Part shown: piece by piece, positions 1 to 7,541 of the stretch
Numbering within the stretch: position 1 is the stretch's first letter
How the letters are laid out: each line of letters opens with the position of its first letter
Source of the DNA: Promethearchaeota archaeon
Lineage (GTDB): Archaea > Asgardarchaeota > Lokiarchaeia > Sigyniarchaeales > SOKP01
Reading direction: 5' to 3'
Length of the DNA stretch: 64,000 nucleotides
Assembly: GCA_019058365.1 (NCBI GenBank)
Contig: JAHPZE010000002.1
Span: 124,001 to 188,000, forward strand
The notes under the pieces: generated by a model
What the model was told of the DNA's origin: nothing
The model's database searches: none
The model's input: only the letters and a program-made list of their open reading frames with translations
Made by a program: the position numbers and the translations under genes

Positions 1-1
1 T

Positions 2-697
2 AGAATTATAAAGAAATTAATGGAACAACACCCTTATACTTCTAAAGCTGAAGTAAAACTAGAAGGCAAAATTGTTGTTCAAGTAAAAGAAAATGATGAA
101 AGACTTATTCAAAAATCATATGACATTAGTTCATTTGTAAAAGCAAGTCGAGATATTTCGGAAAATCTTGATTTTAATTATTTCATAGGTGCTAGTGCAG
201 TTGGTATGACGGTCTGTCCTTGTGCTAAGGAGCTTTCTTTGGAATATGCAGAAGAAGTTGTTAAATCTAGAAAAGATATAAATGTTTCCGAAGAAGATCT
301 TAATAAGCTGTTAAATCTACTTCCTTTCTCCTCACATAACCAAAGATCCATTGGGACAATAATTATCCAAATAAAAGATTTAACTAATCATAAGGTGGAT
401 GTTTTAGATATAATTGATGTAATAGAAGAATCTATGAGCGGTAAAATTCAATCTGTTTTAAAAAGACCAGAAGAAGCTGAATTAGTAAGAAGTGCACACT
501 TAAAACCTCTATTTTCAGAAGATGTTATAAGAGAAATGGCAAAAAATTTCATTTTAAGAGATTTTCCCAACCTTGAAGATGATTTTAAAGTAAAATTTAA
601 AGTAGAAAGTCTAGAATCTATACATCCCCATAACGTCTTTGCTTCACTGAAAACGACCGTAGGAGAGTTAAAAGAAAGGCTGAAATATATCCATTAA
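2..697 (+). CDS. mptA: GTP cyclohydrolase MptA/FolE2 type, 3' part (partial)
   Basis: The protein matches the GTP cyclohydrolase IV (MptA/FolE2) family, which opens the GTP ring as the first step of archaeal pterin (methanopterin or folate-like cofactor) synthesis. The seen signatures are CPCAKELS and, about 40 residues later, SHNQRS, which carry the metal- and substrate-binding Cys and His of the family. The frame stays open to the left edge of the window, and the visible part (about 230 residues) is shorter than the usual about 300, so the true start lies upstream. The first in-window Met is not a credible start. It converges on the RING protein gene. A pterin pathway fits the pterin-dependent aldehyde oxidoreductase at 21 kb, although tungstopterin is made by a separate route. 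Confidence 0.9.
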   Translation, partial: RIIKKLMEQHPYTSKAEVKLEGKIVVQVKENDERLIQKSYDISSFVKASRDISENLDFNYFIGASAVGMTVCPCAKELSLEYAEEVVKSRKDINVSEEDLNKLLNLLPFSSHNQRSIGTIIIQIKDLTNHKVDVLDIIDVIEESMSGKIQSVLKRPEEAELVRSAHLKPLFSEDVIREMAKNFILRDFPNLEDDFKVKFKVESLESIHPHNVFASLKTTVGELKERLKYIH

Positions 698-731
698 TTC
701 TTAATTGAAAAATTGATTATTTTGGAAATTA

Positions 732-1916
732 CTATCCTTTCTTTAGTAAGCCCTTATAAATGACTATATAATTTTTTATACTAATAATTTTAGGATTTTT
801 CCTATAATTTGACGGAATAGGAGCATTACATCTAGAACAAAGACGAGAGCTTCTAAGCCAATCTTTGAATTCATCTGCATGAGCGGGATATCTACAATTT
901 GGACATAAAATTATTCCTCTACCATTATCCTTAGGACTTTCAGGCAATCTAAAACAAAATATACATTTAAAATCGTCTATTGATAAATTGGCTGCCTTTG
1001 GTCTGTATAACTTAAAATTTATATGCTTTATGGTACTTTCAGTACTTCTAATTGGTCGACCTGTTTTACTACTACTTATTGTCCTAGTAGTTGTTTTGAC
1101 TCTAGAACTTCTTGATTGTATATTTGCATTAGGTGTTGATCTTGATGAATGAGATACTGATCTTGAAGTACGAGACACTGTTCTAGTTGAGGGTGTCGGA
1201 GTTGATCGCATTGGGCTGCGACTACTTTCAGTGCGTCGATTAGGAGACAATAAATCATTTAATCTACTTGTGCGGCTTGCTATATAGTCTCTAGTTAATC
1301 GGGGTAATTGGTGTCGAGCTCCAAAAAATCCATAAATAATTATTATTAATATACTTCCAATTAGCAATAATAAAAGATTTAGATCAATTAAAAAATGAAT
1401 AGGTATTAATAAAGATTCATAGAAATCAATAAGTGAATAGAAACTTATCCAATAAACAATTATGAAAAATAAAATTGAAAATCCTAAAATATACCCAAAC
1501 TTCCGGGCATTTACTGATTTTATGCCAAAATAAATTACATTATATTTTCGAAAACAACGATATAAAGATATTGAACCATATAATACATAAGGAAATCCAA
1601 ATAAAATACTCCACCAACTTAAATATAAATCTGAGCTTATAAGAAGATTTTCTCCTAATAAACCAGTAAAATTTCCCCAGATTGAATAAAATATACCAAT
1701 AAAAACAGGACCAACAGTAAAAAATGCAGTATTGTGAGGACTTCGATATTCACGATATTGTTTAATATTTTTTAAAACTTTGAAAGAAAAAATTAACCAT
1801 ATTCCTATTAATAGCCAACTCACAAGTACATTAAAAGAATTTAGAATTGCACCATGTATTATGCCTATCAATGAAAATATCGCCAATGTTATTGCGACAG
1901 CTTTAAATTTAGGCAT
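732..1916 (-). CDS. Multi-spanning membrane protein with C-terminal RING-like zinc finger (candidate E3 ubiquitin ligase)
   Basis: This 394-residue protein has three parts. Residues 1-200 hold about six hydrophobic segments. Residues 215-300 are a low-complexity, basic Ser/Arg/Thr/Pro-rich linker. Near the C-terminus is a zinc-finger module with Cys318, Cys321, Cys338, Cys341, His346, Cys360 and Cys363, spaced like a RING or RING-variant finger. It is the last gene of the minus-strand run Ub, E1, E2, JAMM, RING, 28 bp after the JAMM gene, so co-transcription is likely. Archaeal ubiquitin clusters, such as that of Caldiarchaeum, carry a small RING protein in this position. I infer an E3 anchored in the membrane with the RING and linker in the cytoplasm. 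Zinc binding is well supported by the residues, while ligase activity is inferred from context only. The N-terminal half resembles nothing I can name. Confidence 0.75.
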   Translation of the reverse strand: MPKFKAVAITLAIFSLIGIIHGAILNSFNVLVSWLLIGIWLIFSFKVLKNIKQYREYRSPHNTAFFTVGPVFIGIFYSIWGNFTGLLGENLLISSDLYLSWWSILFGFPYVLYGSISLYRCFRKYNVIYFGIKSVNARKFGYILGFSILFFIIVYWISFYSLIDFYESLLIPIHFLIDLNLLLLLIGSILIIIIYGFFGARHQLPRLTRDYIASRTSRLNDLLSPNRRTESSRSPMRSTPTPSTRTVSRTSRSVSHSSRSTPNANIQSRSSRVKTTTRTISSSKTGRPIRSTESTIKHINFKLYRPKAANLSIDDFKCIFCFRLPESPKDNGRGIILCPNCRYPAHADEFKDWLRSSRLCSRCNAPIPSNYRKNPKIISIKNYIVIYKGLLKKG

Positions 1917-1944
1917 AATTTAATAATCACCAAATTTCTTATGT

Positions 1945-2760
1945 TTAATCTTCATCATATTCGAGGTATAATGCTTTCCCTTCAATTATAGGATTCATGA
2001 ATTTTAAAATTTCTGGAAGCATCTTAATATCTAATGATCCCTTAATTCCATATACTAAAGGATACCATGTTTTAGTTCTAAGATTTGCCGTATATATTTC
2101 AAATCCTGTGGATTTTCCATCAATTTGGTATGGATCAATAACAAGAGCAACGGACTTATCCCACAATTTTTGATATCTCGCTTGAGTGCCCATATCTTCT
2201 GCGCTTAAAAAACATCCGTAGCTCGGGTGTGAATGGTACCACCCACAGATAAATAATTTTTGTTTTTTTATATCTTGGTATGCTCTAGCATAGTTTTTAT
2301 AGTCTTTAATTTCAGCATAGACAGCTGTACCATGCCCCATTGGATAAGCATCCTCGATCTGTAAGAGACCATTATCTTTTTCTATTTTTCCTGCTAAAAG
2401 ACCTATAACTTCCACCCATTTTTCTCTTGGAATCTTAGAATTCGCATATTTAAGTGCATGACTCGCTATTTTAAGAATCGTCTTTACTGAAATATAAATT
2501 TCCTTATTGATTTTCTCTTCATCTTGAATATCAAACTCTTTTTTTTCCACAATTTCTGCTGTAGGTATCTTTGTAAGTTTTATAATAGGTTTATTAGAAG
2601 ATTTTTGTGTAAGAATTGAAGAAATTTCTTCTGTTAATTCGTCTTCTTCTAATGCAAGTTCTTCACAGATTTCATCTAGTAGTTCTTGTTTTATTTTTTC
2701 TTTTATCTTCCTCTTAATTGTATCTTTGATTGATTTTTTACCTGATTCTTTAGTGTCCAT
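1945..2760 (-). CDS. JAMM/MPN+ metalloprotease, Rpn11-like deubiquitinase
   Basis: The product is a predicted zinc isopeptidase that removes ubiquitin-like modifiers from targets. The JAMM motif is complete: HSH at residues 176-178, then PSYGCFL, Ser186 and Asp189, with an upstream conserved Glu in the strand before GLLAGK. An acidic/basic helical N-terminal region of about 85 residues, probably a coil, precedes the MPN domain. I chose the ATG at 2760 because GGTGATTT lies just upstream and overlaps the stop codon (TGA) of the E2 gene; an in-frame ATG at 2775 would give five more residues. The tight E2-JAMM junction suggests translational coupling. As the modifiers here end at the glycine with no tail to trim, deconjugation is a likelier role than precursor maturation. 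Confidence 0.9.
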   Translation of the reverse strand: MDTKESGKKSIKDTIKRKIKEKIKQELLDEICEELALEEDELTEEISSILTQKSSNKPIIKLTKIPTAEIVEKKEFDIQDEEKINKEIYISVKTILKIASHALKYANSKIPREKWVEVIGLLAGKIEKDNGLLQIEDAYPMGHGTAVYAEIKDYKNYARAYQDIKKQKLFICGWYHSHPSYGCFLSAEDMGTQARYQKLWDKSVALVIDPYQIDGKSTGFEIYTANLRTKTWYPLVYGIKGSLDIKMLPEILKFMNPIIEGKALYLEYDED

Positions 2761-2768
2761 AAATGAAA

Positions 2769-3296
2769 TCACCATTTTTTGTTTGCATACTTCTTAACAA
2801 GATTTTTTACTTTTTTCTCGAAAAATTTTGGATTTTTCATCATTTCGACTGCTGCTTTTTTATTGAAAACATCAGTAGGATTTACATATTTTCCACGTGT
2901 ATTTAACATAGCAATTATAGCTTGAACAACCGTAACCGCTGTTTTTGAAGGACTCCACCCCCCTTTTTTACCTAATAACGATGGATCTACTAAAGCTAGA
3001 CAAATATTTCTTTGGCCCTTATATTCAGATGGTTTTGGCCAAAAATTTGGATGCCAAATTGGAGTATGAAATCTAACAAAAGGAGGTTGGTTAGGATATT
3101 GAGCTGGGAATCTCAATTCTAATCTAAAAAGACCACCTGCATAAGCAGTCCCTTTGGGTCCTTTAAATGAAATTGCTAAATGATCAATACTCTTCTTTTT
3201 AGGATTAAATGGTATTAATTGAACAATACTCCCCTCTTTCAGCATTTTTTTTAATCCCGCATAATCTTGGGAAATACGACTACTTCTTATACTCAT
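2769..3296 (-). CDS. Ubiquitin-conjugating enzyme E2 (UBC fold)
   Basis: This 175-residue protein has the UBC core: a proline-rich stretch (YPNQPPF), the HPN tripeptide at residues 82-84 and the predicted catalytic Cys99 in QRNICLAL, followed by WSP and the C-terminal helices. The HPN-to-Cys spacing is longer than in most eukaryotic E2s because of an insertion (PKPSEYKG). It should accept the modifier from the E1 at 3372-4625 as a thioester and pass it to lysines, with or without the RING protein. The N-terminus has the extra helix expected for an E2. It lies 75 bp after the E1 gene, and its stop codon sits inside the ribosome binding site of the JAMM gene. HPN argues against the UFC1 type, which lacks it. 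Confidence 0.92.
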   Translation of the reverse strand: MSIRSSRISQDYAGLKKMLKEGSIVQLIPFNPKKKSIDHLAISFKGPKGTAYAGGLFRLELRFPAQYPNQPPFVRFHTPIWHPNFWPKPSEYKGQRNICLALVDPSLLGKKGGWSPSKTAVTVVQAIIAMLNTRGKYVNPTDVFNKKAAVEMMKNPKFFEKKVKNLVKKYANKKW

Positions 3297-3371
3297 TTTC
3301 TCAACCCTTTTTATTATCTTTAATTTTATATTGAAATTTTTTCTTTAAATAATTGTTTTTTTCTTAAAATA

Positions 3372-4625
3372 TTAATTTAAAACCGTTTTTTGATTCAAAT
3401 TTTGTTTTATTTTTAAGGTTACAAAAATTTCTCCACCTTTAAACCCTACAGCTGTCATAAGTTCGCAATTTCTTAAACCATTTTCAATTGGATTCTTTTC
3501 TAAATCAACTATCATAATATCATTGAAATCCAGTAAAGTTAGAATTGGTTCAGAATCTGGATCTAATTTAAATCCGTTTTTCTCCAATATTTTAATTATA
3601 TTTATACAAGGTGATTGAGATCTCAATTTTATAGATACCCGGCGAACGTCTTTACCACATTGAGAACATTCTGGATTTCTTTTTTTTTCAATATGGTAAA
3701 ATTTCATTGTAATTGCATTATAGATCACATAATTTCTAATAGGTTCACCTAATCCTTTATGTCCTTTTTTCCAATGAAGAATTTTGGTGGTTTCATGTGA
3801 TTGTAATGCAGAAATAACCGCATTTATAGTTATTATTCCAGGATCGTGTCTATCAATGATTTTCACAATATCATCCTTAGTATATTCAGGAAAGAAATTA
3901 TACTTGGTCACTAGTTCATTTGCAACCTTTTGAATGAATTTAATATCATTTATATTTTTTGGATTTGGATCTCTATCAAACTTTTCTCTAAATGCCATAT
4001 CTCCTTTAAAAACACAATGGATCCTTTTTCGAGGGATTCCAACCACAGTACAAGCAGCCATTTCATCAGTTTCTCCTACGGGTAATGGATTGCATTCATA
4101 ACAAGCATTTTTATAGGGGAAAACTGTATATACATGACCATGATAACCTGATACTCCTCCATCTACTAATGGCTTTCTAAATCTTATACACTGTGCATTT
4201 AAATTTAGGCGTGCATTCATCGAATCAAGACCACCAATAACAACATCCGCAGCTTGGTATAGTGCTGGATTCAAACGTTCTAGAGAAGTATGGTATCCCT
4301 TAACAATAATATTAGGATTAATTTCTTTTAACTTTCGAGCTGCAACAACTGCCTTAGGTTCTCCAATCTTCGCTCCCGTAAAAAGAACTTGACGGTTTAA
4401 GTTAGAATGTTCAATAATGTCTAAATCAATAAGATCAAGGTGACCAACACCGAGCATAGCTAAGTTTTTAGCGATTTCACAACCTAAACCTCCAACCCCA
4501 ACTATAAGAACTCTTGAATTCTTTACCACTTTCTGGGACCATCCCTCCAAACGAAATTGGCGGTCATAAAGGTCTCTCTCTTCCACTGATAATTCTTTTG
4601 CGAAAAAATCTGTATCCTTATCCAC
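3372..4625 (-). CDS. E1-like ubiquitin-activating enzyme (ThiF/UBA family)
   Basis: The enzyme should adenylate the C-terminal glycine of the modifier and carry it as a thioester. Residues 39-200 form a ThiF-type adenylation domain with VGVGGLG near residue 43, the Asp-rich strand DLIDLDIIEHSNLNRQ and DGG. Two CxxC pairs (175/178 and 320/323) should bind one zinc. Cys192 in AACTVVG is the likely catalytic cysteine. The last about 90 residues look like a separate ubiquitin-fold (UFD-like) domain that would recruit the E2. The single adenylation domain and about 417-residue size recall homodimeric E1s such as UBA5 or MoeB more than two-domain UBA1. I favour the GTG at 4625 because GGTGATAATA precedes it; the in-frame ATG at 4637 adds four residues. 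Confidence 0.92.
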   Translation of the reverse strand: MDKDTDFFAKELSVEERDLYDRQFRLEGWSQKVVKNSRVLIVGVGGLGCEIAKNLAMLGVGHLDLIDLDIIEHSNLNRQVLFTGAKIGEPKAVVAARKLKEINPNIIVKGYHTSLERLNPALYQAADVVIGGLDSMNARLNLNAQCIRFRKPLVDGGVSGYHGHVYTVFPYKNACYECNPLPVGETDEMAACTVVGIPRKRIHCVFKGDMAFREKFDRDPNPKNINDIKFIQKVANELVTKYNFFPEYTKDDIVKIIDRHDPGIITINAVISALQSHETTKILHWKKGHKGLGEPIRNYVIYNAITMKFYHIEKKRNPECSQCGKDVRRVSIKLRSQSPCINIIKILEKNGFKLDPDSEPILTLLDFNDIMIVDLEKNPIENGLRNCELMTAVGFKGGEIFVTLKIKQNLNQKTVLN

Positions 4626-4716
4626 TATTATCACCATTAATTTTTACAAAAAAAATAAAAAAAATTGAAGGGCTAAATGCCCTTATATTATATTTTATGA
4701 AGAAAGTTTTATAAGT

Positions 4717-5049
4717 CTACCCAGCCGTACTGGCGGGGATTAATAGAATATCATCACCATCATTTAAATCATAGTCGCTTAGGGAACTATTTTCATCCAT
4801 AGTAACTCCTCCACTAGAAATATGGAAATCATTAGGATCAAGACCATATAAATTTCCTAATGTTTGTTTAATGTCTCTTACTGGATTACTGTCATTTACC
4901 GTTAACTTCTCTTTTTTTTCGCCAGGACCAATTGTTGACATAAAATATAAAGTCAATTTCTTTCCTGCAGAAGGAATTTTACTTGCAGGAGTTTTAGATT
5001 TTACAGGTTCATTTACACCTAAATCTTCATCAAATTCATCAAAACTCAT
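4717..5049 (-). CDS. Ubiquitin-like modifier ending in Ala-Gly (first copy)
   Basis: The protein has 110 residues: a short acidic, flexible N-terminus (to about residue 30) and a beta-grasp domain of about 80 residues. The chain ends ...LLIPASTAG directly before TAG, so there is neither the Gly-Gly of ubiquitin nor a C-terminal tail. The second free copy (6923-7348) has the same domain and an identical kind of ending (PASIAG), so the Ala-Gly end is conserved, not a chance change. As first gene of the E1-E2-JAMM-RING operon, 91 bp before E1, it is the presumed substrate of that cascade. Single-glycine ends are known in ATG12, ATG8 and mature UFM1. The fold and role are inferred from sequence and context. 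Confidence 0.85.
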   Translation of the reverse strand: MSFDEFDEDLGVNEPVKSKTPASKIPSAGKKLTLYFMSTIGPGEKKEKLTVNDSNPVRDIKQTLGNLYGLDPNDFHISSGGVTMDENSSLSDYDLNDGDDILLIPASTAG

Positions 5050-5102
5050 TCATTTCACTTCTCTTTTTTTTTTAATTTCTAATTTTTATTATACTTAATA
5101 AA

Positions 5103-5243
5103 ATGGCGTTAAAAAGATATTATAAAACCCTTTGGAATGATTTTGAAGTATTCAAGATCCTCTCCAAAAATAAAAAGGTGAAAATTAGAATTCTTAAGAA
5201 ATTATATTATAAATTGTATGAAACCTTATCAATATATATATGA
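5103..5243 (+). CDS. Possible small basic protein (46 residues)
   Basis: An ATG-started frame lies in the 269-bp gap between the divergent modifier and winged-helix genes. The product would be small, Lys/Tyr/Leu-rich and basic, with a run of alternating lysines and hydrophobics that could be an amphipathic helix. There is no clear ribosome binding site, so it would have to be leaderless. I do not recognise it, and it may be chance in such AT-rich DNA. Otherwise the gap holds only promoter-like AT-rich sequence. Confidence 0.25.
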   Translation: MALKRYYKTLWNDFEVFKILSKNKKVKIRILKKLYYKLYETLSIYI

Positions 5244-5318
5244 ATTAAAAAAAGTTGTTTTAGAGAGAATATATAATTATAAAAACCAGATAAATCGACG
5301 GAATAAAAGTAAAGGCTT

Positions 5319-5990
5319 ATGAATCCTCTGGATGATGCAGAATCTGTTGTTCTTGAATTAGTAAGGGAGTATTTAACAAAGAAAACCTTCTTTTCAATTA
5401 GAGAAATTACCTCCTATATTAGCAATAGAGTACGATACAATCCAAATATAAATGAGAATAGAATAGAGTTAGTTTTGAAGAATTTAATTAAGCGGCGTGT
5501 TATTATCCCTGGAACAAAATTAATGAAAAATAATATTATAGAACATCCTAAAAGAAATGAAATCTTCAATTTTATTAAAAAAAATCCGTCAAATATTAAT
5601 GAAATAATGAAGGGTCTAAAAATTGGCAGTAATCAAGCTTTATGGCATTTATCATGTTTAGAAAAATTTCAATTTGTTAGATCAAAACAAATCAATAATC
5701 ATAGAATGTTCTTCAAATTTGATTCAAATCCAAAGCTTGACCCATTTTACTATTATTTAAAAAAAAATATCGTTCAAGATATAATAGAATTTATGAAAGT
5801 AGAAAATAAAGCATTAAAAATCACAGAGATAGCAAATGGTTTGAAAAAGAATCATAGTACTATTAAAAAATACATAGATATTTTAATAGATTTAAAATTA
5901 ATAAAAATTGAAAAAGAAACAAATAGGAATATATTCAAATTAGATCTTAGAAAATATTCTAATGTAAGAAAATCAATTCAAGGTGAATGA
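5319..5990 (+). CDS. Winged-helix transcriptional regulator (multi-domain)
   Basis: The 223-residue protein contains at least two winged helix-turn-helix units: one around residues 75-135 (NEIMKGLKIGSNQALWHLS, ArsR/MarR-like) and one around 150-215 (ITEIANGLKKNHSTIKKYIDIL). The N-terminal 60 residues are also helical and may be a third such unit. No ligand-binding domain is visible. It stands between the ubiquitin operon and the membrane ubiquitin-like gene, divergent from the former and 84 bp upstream of the latter, so it is a candidate regulator of this locus; that is inference from position only. Confidence 0.75.
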   Translation: MNPLDDAESVVLELVREYLTKKTFFSIREITSYISNRVRYNPNINENRIELVLKNLIKRRVIIPGTKLMKNNIIEHPKRNEIFNFIKKNPSNINEIMKGLKIGSNQALWHLSCLEKFQFVRSKQINNHRMFFKFDSNPKLDPFYYYLKKNIVQDIIEFMKVENKALKITEIANGLKKNHSTIKKYIDILIDLKLIKIEKETNRNIFKLDLRKYSNVRKSIQGE

Positions 5991-6074
5991 GATTAAAAAC
6001 TCCAATTTTATTCCAATCCCCTTTAAATTTTAAATTAAATATTATAAATTCAGAAAATAATCTAATTAAAAATC

Positions 6075-6875
6075 ATGAGAAAAAATTATAGAATTTTAAG
6101 TATTTTCACTCTTTATATAGTGTGTATTTTGTTTTATGTCTTTTTTTTCCTATATCGCATAGAAAATACACCATTATTTCTTGTTCTTACTATTGGTAGT
6201 GTTGCTGTTTTATCCACTAGTACAATTTATACAGTTTCAGTTTTACAGTCAAAAAGTAGTCCTGTCAAGACGATAAAAGAAAAAAAATATATCACAAAAC
6301 CAAAGTCAATTCAAAAGAAAACTTTCCCTATTATTGAAGATTATATTGATGCTCTACCTTCAATAGAAGACTATGTTGAATCAAATGAGTCCTATAAAGA
6401 TATGCCAATTATTGATAAATATATTTTTTCGATCTTAAGTCAGGAAGAATTAAATAAAATTGACTTGTTAGAGTTATCAAAAATGGACAAGATATTGTTT
6501 ATTAGAGAAATGATTTACTATGATCCAAATGAGAGAAAAGAATTAATCGAAAATATGTTAGAAAACAGAGATAATATTAATGGTGTAATACCTTATACAC
6601 CACCTAAAAGTTCTATAGGAATGGAAGATCAAATTCGTGTATATATACGATCACTTTTAGAACCTGGCGAGAAAACGAAAATTATAATAATAGATACAGC
6701 TGAATCAGCAAGAGTAGTTAAAGATAGAGTTGCACTATTATTTGATTATGAACAACAAGATTTTCTCTTATCTTCCGGAGGGATATTATTAGATGAGAAC
6801 TCACAGATAAAAGACTATAGTATTGATGATGATGATGAAATTGCTTTAATTCCCTCACGAAAAAAGAAAAATTAA
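6075..6875 (+). CDS. Membrane-anchored ubiquitin-like domain protein
   Basis: Two hydrophobic helices (about residues 7-29 and 33-55) are followed by a basic stretch, a linker with three repeats of the form P-x-I-[ED]-[DK]-Y (PIIEDY, PSIEDY, PIIDKY) at about residues 92-120, a helical acidic region, and a C-terminal ubiquitin-like domain from about residue 184. This domain is clearly homologous to the two free modifiers: PGEK, DFLLSSGG, LDENS and ALIP match in order. Its end is PSRKKKN, with no glycine, so it cannot be activated by an E1. I infer a fixed, non-covalent ubiquitin-like tag on the inner membrane face, for example a docking site for the E1, E2 or RING protein. No known function can be assigned. 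Confidence 0.75.
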   Translation: MRKNYRILSIFTLYIVCILFYVFFFLYRIENTPLFLVLTIGSVAVLSTSTIYTVSVLQSKSSPVKTIKEKKYITKPKSIQKKTFPIIEDYIDALPSIEDYVESNESYKDMPIIDKYIFSILSQEELNKIDLLELSKMDKILFIREMIYYDPNERKELIENMLENRDNINGVIPYTPPKSSIGMEDQIRVYIRSLLEPGEKTKIIIIDTAESARVVKDRVALLFDYEQQDFLLSSGGILLDENSQIKDYSIDDDDEIALIPSRKKKN

Positions 6876-6922
6876 AAGTTAGGGCAGCTAATTTTAAATC
6901 CCTTTACTTATACCAGGAAGAT

Positions 6923-7348
6923 TTAGCCAGCAATACTAGCTGGAATTAAAAGTATATCCTCTCCATCAGAAATAGTATAATCGCTTAAAGGATTAATTTC
7001 ATCCATTGTTACACCACCACAAGATAAATGAAAGTCAGCAGGATCTAAACCAAATAAATTTGCAACGGTTTCTTTAATATCACCGACAAGATTTCCATCA
7101 TTAACAGTTAATTTTTGTTTTTTCTCACCCGGACCAATAGTAGACATAAAATATATTGAAATCTTCTTCCCTCCAGAAATAATTTTGGTAGTAGGAGTTT
7201 TTGTTTCAACTTCTTCTTCAAGACTCTTCTCAAAAGGTTCTTTTACATCTTCTTCTTTATTTTCTTCAAGATCTTCATCTAATTCTTCTAAATCTTCATC
7301 AAATTCTTGTTCATCAAATTCATCGTCAAATTCATTATCAAAACCCAT
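6923..7348 (-). CDS. Ubiquitin-like modifier ending in Ala-Gly, acidic N-terminal extension (second copy)
   Basis: This 141-residue protein has an N-terminal extension of about 60 residues that is almost entirely Asp, Glu and Phe/Leu, then a KTPTTKI segment and a beta-grasp domain very similar to that of 4717-5049 (shared MSTIGPGEKK, SGGVTMDE or CGGVTMDE, ILLIPAS). It too ends in Ala-Gly immediately before the stop. It has its own promoter region and converges on the membrane ubiquitin-like gene, 47 bp apart. The acidic tail would stay flexible and exposed after conjugation and could act as a recognition tail. Whether the two modifiers mark different targets cannot be seen from sequence. Confidence 0.85.
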   Translation of the reverse strand: MGFDNEFDDEFDEQEFDEDLEELDEDLEENKEEDVKEPFEKSLEEEVETKTPTTKIISGGKKISIYFMSTIGPGEKKQKLTVNDGNLVGDIKETVANLFGLDPADFHLSCGGVTMDEINPLSDYTISDGEDILLIPASIAG

Positions 7349-7541
7349 AAAATAAACCCCAATAATTATGTTTTAAATATAAATTATACAATTTTTTTGC
7401 TATGAATCTATGAAAATAATAGAAATTAAGTTATATAAATAGAATCTACAAAATTTTAATATTAAAATCTTGATTAGCAAACACTTTAGAGTCAATATTC
7501 ATATGAATTTATTAATAGAGTATGTTAAAAATTGAACCATT

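Noticed and set aside
4717..5049. Processing of the modifier by the JAMM protease to expose Gly-Gly
   Set aside because: There is no Gly-Gly and no residue after the terminal Gly.
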